A stretch of DNA of 64,000 nucleotides from Streptosporangium lutulentum (GCF_030811455.1 NZ_JAUSQU010000001.1:5456001-5520000), one strand, 5' to 3'; shown: positions 18,856-26,942, counted from the stretch's first letter. The notes: generated from the letters alone by a model not told the origin. A program made the numbers and translations.

Positions 18856-18880
18856 TTAAGAAAGTTTCTTGTTAGTTTAC
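18856..18880 (+). promoter_or_regulatory. putative ROK-type operator upstream of sugar ABC operon
   Basis: Contains a perfect odd palindrome AAGAAAGTTTCTT (18858-18870) followed by GTTAGTTTAC. It lies 142 bases before the solute-binding protein gene and 102 bases before the divergent VanX-like gene, in an AT-rich pocket. It is one of the best copies of the motif and defines the consensus together with 25320 and 28492. Confidence 0.6.
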
Positions 18881-19021
18881 AAAGGTCAGCCCGCAGGCAA
18901 GTAGTTGAACCGCGGGTTGCGGCAGCTCCGATCGCTCCCAGTGAGCACAGAGGGTCGCGGGGACCCCAGCCGATAACAGATGAGCGCAAAGCCCGGCGAA
19001 AGCCTGAAAGGGAGACCCCCA

Positions 19022-20353
19022 GTGAAGTTCGCGAGAATCGCCACCACGACGGCCACCACCGCCGCCCTCGCCCTGGGCCTCGCCGCCTGTGGCAGCGAGC
19101 CCGCGCCGACCACCGAGTCCGCCGCGTCCGCGCCCGCCGCCTCCGGCCCCAAGTTCGCGGGACAGACCTTGACCGTGTGGCGTCTCGGCGCTCCGGACGA
19201 GAAGCAGAACGCCCTCATGGGTGACCTGAACGCGAAGTTCAAGGAGATGACCGGCGCCGAGGTCAAGGTCCAGTGGGTGCCGTGGCCGGACGCGCAGGCC
19301 AAGTGGACCGCCGCGCTGGCCGGCGGCGAGGGCCCCGACGTCACCGAGTTCGGCAACGACCAGGTGGCCGCCTGGGTCGCGCAGGACGCCCTCACCGACA
19401 TCACCGACATCGTCAAGGCCAACCCCGACTTCCAGCAGATCCCGCAGAACCTGTGGGGGTACGAGACGGTGGACGGCAAGATCTACGCCGCTCCGTGGGG
19501 CGGTGGCACCCGCGCCGTCCTCTACCGCAAGGACTGGTTCAAGGAGCTGAACATCGAGGTTCCCAAGACCTGGGACGACCTCGTCGCGGCCGGCAAGAAG
19601 ATCGTCGCCGAGAAGGGCAAGGACGTCGACGGCTTCGCCTTCAACGGCGGCTCCGACGCCAACATGTCGCTCTCCCCGTTCGTCTGGTCGGCCGGTGGCG
19701 ACTTCGCCGCGTTCGAGGGCGGCAAATGGGTCGGCAAGCTGACCGAGCCCGGCTTCAAGGAGGGCTTCCAGTTCTACACCGACCTGGTGGTCAAGGACGG
19801 TGTCTCGCGCAAGTCGGCCCTGACCCAGAACTCGGTGGACATCGCGACCCGCTTCGCCAACAGCAAGGTCGGCATGTACGTGACCGGCGGCTGGGACATC
19901 ACCACCATCAAGGAGCAGAGCGGCGGCAAGGTCGACGACGCGAAGATGGGCTTCTTCTCGCTCCCGGCCAAGGACGGCAGCGGCCCGGCCCCGGCCTTCC
20001 AGGGCGGTAACGACATCGCCGTCTGGAAGGACGCCAAGAACGTCGAGCTCGCCGGCGAGTACGTGAAACTGGCCGCCGGCAAGGACTTCGGCACCCGCTA
20101 CGCCAAGGACGGCGGCCTCCTGCCGCTGTACCCGGAGGCGCTGGCCGAGTACGCCGCCGACCCGGTGCAGGCTCCGTTCGCCGAGACCTTCAAGGTCGCC
20201 AAGGGCTTCCCGAACGACACCAACTGGGCCGAGGCCAACGACACCAAGGCCGTCCTGCAGAGCGCGGCCCGCTCCGTCATCGAGGGCAAGAAGGACGTCG
20301 ACACCGCGCTGGCCGACGCCAACAAGGAACTCGAAGAGATCCTGAACCAGTAA
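19022..20353 (+). CDS. sugar ABC transporter solute-binding lipoprotein
   Basis: 443 residues from GTG 19022 (AAGGGAGA upstream). This start leaves a clean lipoprotein signal: basic VKFARIA, hydrophobic core, lipobox LAAC with Cys 23. An in-frame ATG at 18980 would add a hydrophilic lead and is less likely. The mature part is a family-1 extracellular sugar-binding protein (QTLTVWRLGAPDEKQNAL, then APWGGGTRAVLYRKDWFKE, ALTQNSVDIATRFANSKVGM). It heads a four-gene set with two permeases and a GH3 hexosaminidase, so the cargo is probably a GlcNAc-containing oligosaccharide or other cell-wall sugar. No ATPase is encoded nearby; actinomycetes usually share an MsiK-type ATPase. Confidence 0.92.
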   Translation: MKFARIATTTATTAALALGLAACGSEPAPTTESAASAPAASGPKFAGQTLTVWRLGAPDEKQNALMGDLNAKFKEMTGAEVKVQWVPWPDAQAKWTAALAGGEGPDVTEFGNDQVAAWVAQDALTDITDIVKANPDFQQIPQNLWGYETVDGKIYAAPWGGGTRAVLYRKDWFKELNIEVPKTWDDLVAAGKKIVAEKGKDVDGFAFNGGSDANMSLSPFVWSAGGDFAAFEGGKWVGKLTEPGFKEGFQFYTDLVVKDGVSRKSALTQNSVDIATRFANSKVGMYVTGGWDITTIKEQSGGKVDDAKMGFFSLPAKDGSGPAPAFQGGNDIAVWKDAKNVELAGEYVKLAAGKDFGTRYAKDGGLLPLYPEALAEYAADPVQAPFAETFKVAKGFPNDTNWAEANDTKAVLQSAARSVIEGKKDVDTALADANKELEEILNQ

Positions 20354-20355
20354 TC

Positions 20356-21369
20356 ATGGCCAACACCTCAACCGTCGCCCGGGGCGGGGGCTCGTCCCTC
20401 TCCCCGGCGCGGGGGCGAAACACCACCAAGCCTCCGCGCAAGCCGGGCAGAATGCCCGCATGGGTGCTCCCCTACGCGCTGCTCATCCCCGGCCTCCTGG
20501 TCATCGCCGGCCTGCTGCTCTACCCGCTGTACCAGATGGTCGTCATGTCCTTCCAGAACGTGGGACTGCGGCAGATCCGGGGCGTGCCGGCCGAGTCCGT
20601 CGGCTTCGAGAACTACCAGAAGCTGTTCGAGTCGGAGCTGTTCTGGACGTCGCTCCGCAACACCGTCGTCTTCGCGGCCGTCACCGTGGCACTCACCCTG
20701 ACGCTCGGCACACTGGTCGGCCTGCTGCTCCACAAGCTCGGCAAGAAGATGTCGACCTTCCTCATCGTCGGCATCATGGCGGCGTGGGCCACCCCCCAGA
20801 TCGCCACCGCGATCATCTGGCGCTGGCTGTTCGACGCGGAGTCGGGTGTCATCAACTGGGGGCTCAACGCGCTCCCCGACTGGTTCTCCTCGCTGCTGTT
20901 CGGCCGCTCCGACTGGACCGGCGAGCCGTGGCTCAACGACGCGTTCACCATCTACGTGGTGCTCATCATCGCGGTGGTCTGGGCGTCGTTCCCGTTCATC
21001 GCGGTCTCGGTGCTCGCCGGGCTGAAGAGCATCTCCCAGGAGCTGTACGAGGCGGCCAGGGTGGACGGCGCCTCCGCGTGGCGCATCTTCTGGCGGATCA
21101 CCTTCCCGCTGCTGAAGCCGGTCTTCGCGGTGCTGGTCGTGCTCTCCATCATCTGGGACTTCAAGGTCTTCACCCAGCTCTTCGTGCTGGCGGGCGGAAC
21201 GTCCAACCGTGAGGCCTTCAACCTGTCGCTGTTCGCCTACACCCAGGCCTTCAGCGCTCCGCCCAAGATGGGCATGGGCGCGGCCATCGCGGTGGTGCTG
21301 ACGCTGATCCTGCTCGTCATCACCTTCTTCTACGTCCGCCAGATCGTGAAGACGGAGGACGTGCGATGA
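20356..21369 (+). CDS. sugar ABC transporter permease (MalF-like)
   Basis: 337 residues with six membrane spans after a proline/basic cytoplasmic leader, and the EAA loop ELYEAARVDGASAWRIFWRI for docking the ATPase. It starts two bases after the binding-protein stop and overlaps the next permease by four bases (ATGA). It forms half of the membrane channel of the importer. Confidence 0.93.
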   Translation: MANTSTVARGGGSSLSPARGRNTTKPPRKPGRMPAWVLPYALLIPGLLVIAGLLLYPLYQMVVMSFQNVGLRQIRGVPAESVGFENYQKLFESELFWTSLRNTVVFAAVTVALTLTLGTLVGLLLHKLGKKMSTFLIVGIMAAWATPQIATAIIWRWLFDAESGVINWGLNALPDWFSSLLFGRSDWTGEPWLNDAFTIYVVLIIAVVWASFPFIAVSVLAGLKSISQELYEAARVDGASAWRIFWRITFPLLKPVFAVLVVLSIIWDFKVFTQLFVLAGGTSNREAFNLSLFAYTQAFSAPPKMGMGAAIAVVLTLILLVITFFYVRQIVKTEDVR

Positions 21370-22268
21370 CCACTTTCGAGACGCCCGGACGGCCCAGCAG
21401 GCACGTCAAGGCGAACAGGAAACTCAAGCAGCGCAAGCGGCTCGGCAAGTTCGGCCTCAACACCGCGGCCGTCGTGGTGTTCGTGTTCGCCGTGTTCCCC
21501 GTCTACTGGATGGTGTCCACGGCGTTCAAGAGCAGTGAGCAGATCTTCACGACGGACTTCATCCCGTTCCCGACCGACCCGACTCTCGACCACGTCAAGC
21601 GGGTCTTCACCGAGGGCGTCGCGGGCCACTCCATCTGGCGCTACATGCTCAACAGCGCCATCGTGGCCGTCGGCACGGTGCTCATCGGCGCGGTCTTCTC
21701 CCTGCTCGCGGCGACCGCCGTGGCCCGCTTCCGTTTCCGCGGGCGCACCTCGTTCCTGGTCCTGCTCCTCATCGTGCAGATGGTGCCGGGCGAGGCCCTG
21801 CTCATTCCGCTCTTCATGATGGTCAGGCGGGCGGGCCTGTACGACCACCTCTTCGGGCTCATCGTGGTGAACATCGCGATGACGCTGCCGTTCGCCATCT
21901 GGATGCTCCGCACCTTCGTCGCGGCGGTGCCCAAGGAACTGGAGGAGGCGGCCTGGATCGACGGCGCGAGCCGGTTCGCCACCTTCTGGAAGGTCCTGTT
22001 CCCGCTGGTGGCGCCCGGTCTCGTCGCGACGAGCATCTTCTCGTTCATCACCGCCTGGAACGAGTTCGTGTTCGCGCTGACCCTGATCGGCGACCAGGCC
22101 AGCTACACCATGCCCGTGGCGCTGCGCTACTTCGTCAGCCAGCGGTCGGTGGACTGGGGCGGCATCATGGCCGCCTCCACCCTGATGACCATCCCGGTGA
22201 TCATCTTTTTCCTTCTGGTGCAGCGGCGAATGGTCTCGGGTCTCGTCGCGGGTGCCGTCAAGGGCTGA
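21366..22268 (+). CDS. sugar ABC transporter permease (MalG-like)
   Basis: 300 residues, six membrane spans, EAA loop ELEEAAWIDGASRFATFWKV, and a short C-terminal RRMVSGLVAGAVKG tail typical of MalG-type permeases. It is coupled to the upstream permease gene by overlap and completes the channel. A hairpin separates it from the GH3 gene. Confidence 0.93.
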   Translation: MTTFETPGRPSRHVKANRKLKQRKRLGKFGLNTAAVVVFVFAVFPVYWMVSTAFKSSEQIFTTDFIPFPTDPTLDHVKRVFTEGVAGHSIWRYMLNSAIVAVGTVLIGAVFSLLAATAVARFRFRGRTSFLVLLLIVQMVPGEALLIPLFMMVRRAGLYDHLFGLIVVNIAMTLPFAIWMLRTFVAAVPKELEEAAWIDGASRFATFWKVLFPLVAPGLVATSIFSFITAWNEFVFALTLIGDQASYTMPVALRYFVSQRSVDWGGIMAASTLMTIPVIIFFLLVQRRMVSGLVAGAVKG

Positions 22269-22281
22269 CCCCTCCAAAGCC

Positions 22282-22316
22282 GGTACGGCTCGCACCCACA
22301 AGGCGCGGGCCGTACC
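22282..22316 (+). terminator. hairpin between permease and GH3 gene
   Basis: GGTACGGC (22282-22289) pairs with GCCGTACC (22309-22316), extended by a G-U pair and CGC/GCG to about 12 bp. It has no T-tract, so it could be an attenuator or a processing site that sets differential expression. Its left arm sequence recurs in the terminator at 23838. Confidence 0.5.
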
Positions 22317-22370
22317 AGCCCTGTCCACATTCGACACCCCCCTATCTCAGGTAAGGAAATACGTAACGCC

Positions 22371-23825
22371 ATGTCTGAGTTCATCGCGGGACACAGCGAT
22401 CAGGGGCTGCGTCGACTCGCGGCCGGCGCGTTGCTTGTCGCGTTCCAAGGCACCACCGCCCCCGAGTGGGTCCTGCGAGGTCTGGAGAACGGTCTCGGCG
22501 GCGTCACCCTCTTCGGCTTCAACGTCGCCGACGCCACCCAGCTCTCCGCCCTCACCGCCCGCCTGCGCGAGGCCGGCGACCCGGTCATCTCGCTCGACGA
22601 GGAGGGCGGCGACGTCACCCGGCTCGCCTACCACGTGGGCAGCCCCTATCCCGGCAACGCCGCCCTCGGCGCCGTCGACGACGTCGAGCTGACCCGGCGC
22701 GTCTACCGGTCCATCGGCGACGATCTGGCCCGCTGCGGCGTCAACCTGGACATGGCCCCCTCGGCCGACGTGAACACCGCCGACGACAACCCGGTGATCG
22801 GAACCCGCTCGTTCGGGTCCGACGCCGCCCTGGTCGCCCGGCACACCGTCGCCGCCGTCCACGGCCTGCAGTCGGCGGGCGTGGCCGCCTGCGTCAAGCA
22901 CTTCCCCGGCCACGGCGCCACCCGGCAGGACTCCCACCTGGAGATCCCGCTCGTCGACGCCTCCCTGGAACTACTGCGGGAGCGCGAGCTCGTCCCCTTC
23001 CGCGCGGCGATCGCGGCCGGGACCAGATCGATCATGACCGCGCACGTACGGGTTCCCGCCGTCACCGGCACGACCCCCGCCACGCTCTCCCCCGCCGCCC
23101 TGACCGGCCTGCTCCGCGGCGAGCTGGGCTACGACGGCGTGGTCATCTCCGACGCCCTGGACATGAAGGCGGTCACCGACACCTACGGCCTGGCCGGCGG
23201 CGCGGTGCTCTCCCTGGCCGCCGGCACCGACCTGCTCTGCCTGGGCCCGCTGCCGACCGAGGACGACGTCCGCGGGATCATCTCCGAGATCGTCGCCGCG
23301 GTGCTGGACGGGCGCCTGCCCCTGGCCCGCCTGGAGGCCGTGGCCGAGCGGGTGGCCGGCCTGCGCGCCTGGTTCGGAACGCCCCACGCGGGTGAGGCGG
23401 AGGAGAACGTGATCGGCCTGGCCGCCGCCCGTCGCGCGATCAGCCTCACCGGGTCGGCGTCCCCCCTGGTCGATCCGCTGGTGGTCGAGGTCGACACCCC
23501 GCCGACCATCGCGGTCGGCACCGTGCCGTGGGGCTTCACGCCCCTGCTGCCGCAGGCGGAGGTCGTCCGGGTCAAGCCGGAGGACGCCGACGTGCCGGGC
23601 CTCCTGGAGCGCGCCGCCGGCCGCTCGCTGATCCTCGTGGTCAAGGACGCCCATCGCTACCAGGCCAGCCGGTCGGTGGTGTCCGCGCTGCTGTCGGCCC
23701 GCCCCGACGCCACCGTGGTCGAGATGGGCCTGCCGATCTGGCGTCCCGAGGGCGTCACCTACCTCGCCACGTACGGCGCCGCCCGCGCCAACGCCCAGGC
23801 CGCCGCCGAACTGCTCGGCGTCTGA
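22371..23825 (+). CDS. nagZ: GH3 beta-N-acetylhexosaminidase (NagZ-type)
   Basis: 484 residues. It has the NagZ-specific motif KHFPGHGATRQDSH near residue 180, which carries the His-Asp acid/base dyad, and the nucleophile region GVVISDALDMKAVT. A C-terminal domain of about 130 residues follows the barrel. No signal peptide is visible, so it acts inside the cell on imported GlcNAc-linked sugars (chito-oligosaccharides or GlcNAc-anhydroMurNAc). It is the last gene of the ABC operon, about 100 bases after the second permease. The ribosome binding site is weak (AGGTAAGG, spaced long). With the VanX-like dipeptidase across the promoter this looks like wall-sugar salvage; that interpretation is inferred. 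Confidence 0.9.
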   Translation: MSEFIAGHSDQGLRRLAAGALLVAFQGTTAPEWVLRGLENGLGGVTLFGFNVADATQLSALTARLREAGDPVISLDEEGGDVTRLAYHVGSPYPGNAALGAVDDVELTRRVYRSIGDDLARCGVNLDMAPSADVNTADDNPVIGTRSFGSDAALVARHTVAAVHGLQSAGVAACVKHFPGHGATRQDSHLEIPLVDASLELLRERELVPFRAAIAAGTRSIMTAHVRVPAVTGTTPATLSPAALTGLLRGELGYDGVVISDALDMKAVTDTYGLAGGAVLSLAAGTDLLCLGPLPTEDDVRGIISEIVAAVLDGRLPLARLEAVAERVAGLRAWFGTPHAGEAEENVIGLAAARRAISLTGSASPLVDPLVVEVDTPPTIAVGTVPWGFTPLLPQAEVVRVKPEDADVPGLLERAAGRSLILVVKDAHRYQASRSVVSALLSARPDATVVEMGLPIWRPEGVTYLATYGAARANAQAAAELLGV

Positions 23826-23837
23826 GTTCAGGCGACA

Positions 23838-23888
23838 TGCCGGTACGGCTCGCGCCCGGGGGGATCCCGGGCGCGAGCCGTACCGGCA
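23838..23888. terminator. perfect 23-bp bidirectional terminator hairpin
   Basis: A 23-bp stem without mismatch (arms 23838-23860 and 23866-23888) around the loop GGGAT. It sits between the convergent nagZ and condensation-like genes and probably ends both transcripts. Confidence 0.85.
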
Positions 23889-23893
23889 GGGGA

Positions 23894-25246
23894 TCAGAAC
23901 GCGTTCGCGGTCATGGGTCGGAGGATCTCCCGCCAGACCTCGCGCGTCCGCGTCACCGCGGGACTCACCGCCGCCTCGGTGACCGGAGGCGGCGGATCGG
24001 CCGCCGCTGATTCCTCGTCCGGTTCGGAATGGGCCGATGTGCCCGCCGTACCGGGCCCCTCATCCGATGCGGAATCGCCCGGTGCGGGATCGGCCGGTGT
24101 GAGGTCGGCCGATACGGGATCGGCCGGTGTGAGGTCGGCCGGTGCGGAATGGGCCGGTGCGGGAATCTCCGCGATCTTCGCGCGGGGCTCGGCCGCGACG
24201 GCCCGCAGAAGCGCGCGCAGGTGCTTCGCGATCTGGGACACGTCGTCGTGGTCGATCGCGGCGGGGTTGAAGCGGAGGCCGAGGGTGAGGCTCAGGTCCG
24301 CGTCCACGGCCTGGACGTGCAGCGCGCCACGGGCCACCCCGTTGAAGACCGTCCATTCCACCCCGGCCCCGACACCGTGGAAGCGCGGGGTGACCGCCCT
24401 TCTGCGGTAGCTGAACAGGACCGGGCGGCGGGTCCTCTCCGGCGGCAGGTGCCGGAACCGGTACAGGGAACGGAGCTCGGCCTGGACCGTGCGCAGGTAG
24501 GCGGGCAGGTCCTCATCCAGGCCGGGGTGCGGGACGAACGGCACCTGCGCGACGAACGACCCGATGTGGTCCCGCGTCTCGCCGGTCCGGGTGCCGAGGT
24601 CGAGGGCGAGCGGCGAGCCGGTGGTGCCGTAGCGGCGCAGCAGCACGCCCAGGGCGGCCAGGAGCAGTTCGAACCGGGTCGCGCCGAGCACCGTGGCCGC
24701 GGCGGCGAAGCCCTCGAACTCCGCCTGACCGAGCACCATCTCAACGATCTCCCCGGGACCGGCGCCGTGCGGGTTCGCCCGCAGGCCGGGCAGGACCAGC
24801 TCGGCGGGCAGCCCGGCGCGCTCCCTCCAGAACGCCTCGGCCTCCGGGGAGCCGTCAGCCGTGCCGTACGGCGCGGGCAGCGCGGGCAGCGCGGTGCGCG
24901 AGAAGTAGGCGTCGGCCAGGTCGCGGACCAGGATGTCCTTGGAGCTCTCGTCGAACACCCGGCCGTGCGCCGCGAAGATCAGCCGGCGGCGGTCCTGTCC
25001 CACCGTGACCAGCGTGAACCGGGCGAGCGGACCGCGATCCAGGTCGAACGGGCGAGCGGCCTCCGCCGCCGCGATCTCGGGGTAGCGCTTGGGAGAGGCC
25101 TCCATGCGGGTCACCCGGACCCGGCCGAGCACCGGGTGCCGGGCGACGACGGCGGCGCACGCGCCCAGCAGCGCCGGAACGTCGACGGCGCCGTTCAGGT
25201 GGAGCGCCAGCGGGATCCCCCGCAGATCGAAAGAGGCGTGCGACAT
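23894..25246 (-). CDS. condensation-domain paralogue lacking the catalytic His
   Basis: 450 residues from ATG 25246, with GAGGGAG nine bases upstream; an in-frame ATG at 25297 has no ribosome binding site and almost abuts the operator. It parallels the protein at 1-920 (ACAAVVARHPVLG, FDLDRGPLARFTL, SSKDILVRDLADAYF), but the active site AHHLVFDG has become AHGRVFDE, losing the catalytic His and the Gly. The usual C1 segment is also missing at the N-terminus. An Ala/Pro/Asp repeat linker follows the domain. The last residues, TRTREVWREILRP, look like the first helix of a carrier domain that is cut off before its Ser. It may be a non-catalytic docking or regulatory protein, or decaying. Confidence 0.8.
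   Translation of the reverse strand: MSHASFDLRGIPLALHLNGAVDVPALLGACAAVVARHPVLGRVRVTRMEASPKRYPEIAAAEAARPFDLDRGPLARFTLVTVGQDRRRLIFAAHGRVFDESSKDILVRDLADAYFSRTALPALPAPYGTADGSPEAEAFWRERAGLPAELVLPGLRANPHGAGPGEIVEMVLGQAEFEGFAAAATVLGATRFELLLAALGVLLRRYGTTGSPLALDLGTRTGETRDHIGSFVAQVPFVPHPGLDEDLPAYLRTVQAELRSLYRFRHLPPERTRRPVLFSYRRRAVTPRFHGVGAGVEWTVFNGVARGALHVQAVDADLSLTLGLRFNPAAIDHDDVSQIAKHLRALLRAVAAEPRAKIAEIPAPAHSAPADLTPADPVSADLTPADPAPGDSASDEGPGTAGTSAHSEPDEESAAADPPPPVTEAAVSPAVTRTREVWREILRPMTANAF
24070..24165. repeat. degenerate repeats encoding the Ala/Pro/Asp linker
   Basis: Tandem, slightly varied copies of GGTGTGAGGTCGGCC and related units encode the repeated PADLTPADP-type linker on the minus strand. 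Confidence 0.65.
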
Positions 25247-25319
25247 GCTGTCCGTCTCCCTCGTGGATAGCTCCTCTTCGGCAGACGACGGGGGCATGAG
25301 CCGTCCCGAACAGGAATCA

Positions 25320-25343
25320 TTAGGAAAGTTTCCTGTCTATTTA
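25320..25343 (+). promoter_or_regulatory. putative ROK-type operator upstream of condensation-like gene
   Basis: Perfect odd palindrome AGGAAAGTTTCCT (25322-25334) followed by GTCTATTTA. It lies 74 bases before the preferred start at 25246. It is the most symmetrical copy of the motif. Confidence 0.6.
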
Positions 25344-25414
25344 TGCAATCGAATGCTACACACGCGCTACGCCCGAGACAAGCAACCCACGCCAAACCGA
25401 CCCTGAGACATTGA

Positions 25415-25727
25415 TGGCCACTCACAGAGGCCGTCCCACCCATTGAGCCGGTCCAGATTCCCATCGCTTCAGCGGATGAGCCGGCGACCGGTCACGCGGT
25501 CGCCGTCCTGGCTTCCGAAACGGAACCGACCCCCAGCCGAGGCTGCCGAGATGCTGGGCCCGTGTCGCCCATTTGTCGCCCGCCTTCTCGACCCCGGCGA
25601 CATTCCGTCGACTTGTCTACCCGGAGGTCGCCACCGAGTGGTGCGCCTCGCCGATATCTTGACGTTCCAGGCGGCTCGCGACCGGCACCTTGACCTGGGC
25701 GGTCCGGTCACCCTGGCCGCCTGCTGA
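25415..25727 (+). pseudogene. frameshifted excisionase/antitoxin-type HTH gene
   Basis: One frame reads VQIPIASADEPATGHAVAVL then ASETEPTP. The next frame continues AEAAEMLGPCRPFVARLLD, GDIPSTCLPGGRHRVVRLAD and ILTFQAARD. Joined, they give a MerR/HTH_17 excisionase-like antitoxin (AVAVLxxExxLTPAEAAEMLGVSRPF...). One extra A near 25538 breaks the frame, and no ATG lies in the first frame. Proteins of this kind usually accompany a PIN or similar toxin, which is absent here. It may be a relic, or a single-base sequence error could explain the shift. It neighbours a HEPN/MNT pair, suggesting a small defence or addiction islet. Confidence 0.6.
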
Positions 25728-25834
25728 CGTCGGCCCTCATCCGCACCCGGCCGGCAGCCGTGGATCGAGGATGAGACGATCGAAAAGCTCTTCCCGATAT
25801 CGAGATGCCTGTGGGCAGATGGTCCTTGCCAGAC

Positions 25835-26299
25835 TCAGTACGGGCTCATCTGATCCAGCACCTTGGTCGCGAGCGCCAGGAACTCCTCGGCTTTCACCAT
25901 GTCGTGGGCAACGTCGTCGGGGGTGATCTCCGGAGTGTCGGCCCGGGGGTATTCGGCGCCGTTGCGTCGGCGGCGCATGCGGTCGAACGAGCGGAGCGAC
26001 TGCCCGAGCGGTGGATCCAACTGGGCTGTGACGGCGTCCAGTACGGCCAGATGCCCACCCCTGCTGGTGGCCCGCAGTCCCTGGTTCTCCAGGATGGAGG
26101 CAAGCGCTTTTCTGGAGGCGTCGTAGAGAAGCTGATATGCCCCTGTCGGATCTGTTTCGGCGCCCGTGCGGGCGAGTTCGACGTGACGCCCGGCTTGGGT
26201 GATCAGGGTGTCGGCGTGTTCCCGGCTCGGTGGCACCCGTTCCAGCTGGCCCGAAGCCAGCATCGCGTCGATCCGGTCGCGTCCTTGCATCCATCTCAT
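25835..26299 (-). CDS. HEPN-domain protein (toxin of MNT/HEPN pair)
   Basis: 154 residues, all-helical, with the motif RRRRNGAEYPRADTPEI, a variant of the HEPN R-x4-6-H site in which RN and EY are kept but the His is absent (reminiscent of the SAV_6107-type HEPN group; recalled, not searched). HEPN proteins beside nucleotidyltransferases act as RNases or as inactive partners. Its start overlaps the stop of the MNT gene by four bases, so the two are co-translated, antitoxin first. Position inside a metabolite island suggests acquisition or stabilisation of the region. No membrane spans. Confidence 0.75.
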   Translation of the reverse strand: MRWMQGRDRIDAMLASGQLERVPPSREHADTLITQAGRHVELARTGAETDPTGAYQLLYDASRKALASILENQGLRATSRGGHLAVLDAVTAQLDPPLGQSLRSFDRMRRRRNGAEYPRADTPEITPDDVAHDMVKAEEFLALATKVLDQMSPY

Positions 26300-26889
26300 G
26301 TGGCGATCCGCCTCCGAATCAGGGGGTATAGGGGCTTGCTCCGCAAGGACGTCACGAACGGGTTGTCCGTGTCATCGGTCCACGATGCCGACGAGATCCG
26401 GCTGATGTTCACCTCGCGGCCGAGGATCCGCTCCGCACTCCGTGCCGCGTCGTAAAGTTTGTCGTCGTCCGCGGAGCCCACGATGAGAACGTCGACGTCA
26501 CGGGGCACCGGGCCCGCCTGGTTGACGTGTCTCGCAGCCCAGGAGCCGTAGATGTATGCCTCGTCGATGCCGGAGATCGACTGGAGAAGGGGCGGCAGGA
26601 TGGCCGCTGGACCGTAGGTCACCGCGAGCAGGTCGGTCAGTGGCTTCGCGACGATCGTGTCCATGTCCGCACGTATGAGGCGCAGGTTTCCGTGTCGTCT
26701 CTCGATGATCAGCCCAGCGTCTGCAAGCCGATCCATCTCGCGGCTCACCGTCGACTGCGATGTGCCCACGCGTGCGGCAAGATCGGTTGTCGAGTATTCA
26801 TCTTCCGGATGGAGGTACAGCCAGGCCAGTAATTCGCCGACGGCATCGGATCGAAGTAACGGCAGCAGCAAAGGAGGGGATGCCCTCAT
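26296..26889 (-). CDS. winged-helix/MNT nucleotidyltransferase fusion (antitoxin)
   Basis: 197 residues. The N-terminal about 75 residues form a wHTH (EYSTTDLAARVGTSQSTVSR, then EMDRLADAGLIIERRHGNLR). The C-terminal half is a minimal nucleotidyltransferase with GSWAARHVNQAGPVPRDVDV, where G-S and D-x-D supply the substrate and metal sites. In type VII systems MntA silences the HEPN toxin by AMPylating a Tyr; the downstream HEPN protein keeps a Tyr in RNGAEY. The fused wHTH suggests this antitoxin also represses its own promoter, a fusion usually split in model systems. Inverted ATGCAT repeats lie just upstream. Confidence 0.8.
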   Translation of the reverse strand: MRASPPLLLPLLRSDAVGELLAWLYLHPEDEYSTTDLAARVGTSQSTVSREMDRLADAGLIIERRHGNLRLIRADMDTIVAKPLTDLLAVTYGPAAILPPLLQSISGIDEAYIYGSWAARHVNQAGPVPRDVDVLIVGSADDDKLYDAARSAERILGREVNISRISSASWTDDTDNPFVTSLRSKPLYPLIRRRIAT

Positions 26890-26891
26890 AG

Positions 26892-26942
26892 ATGCATAGT
26901 ATCATGCATGAATAGCAAGTCAATCACTTAAAGTAATCACTT
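26892..26942. promoter_or_regulatory. probable MNT-HEPN promoter with operator-like repeats
   Basis: Two ATGCAT boxes (26892-26897 and 26904-26909) flank AGTATC immediately before the wHTH-MNT start. Further upstream AATCACTT is repeated directly (26922-26929 and 26935-26942). The pocket is AT-rich. These are natural candidates for autoregulation by the wHTH. Confidence 0.5.

Noticed and set aside
21330..22337. Minus-strand open frame opposite the permease
   Set aside because: His/Glu/Arg-rich shadow translation with no motif; the + strand permease frame is complete and coupled to its neighbours.
18755..22370. DasR-type dre site (ACTGGTCTAGACCAGT-like) near the sugar ABC/nagZ operon
   Set aside because: I looked for it because amino-sugar genes often carry one, but saw no good match; the AAAGTTTCYTGTTAGTTTA motif is present instead.
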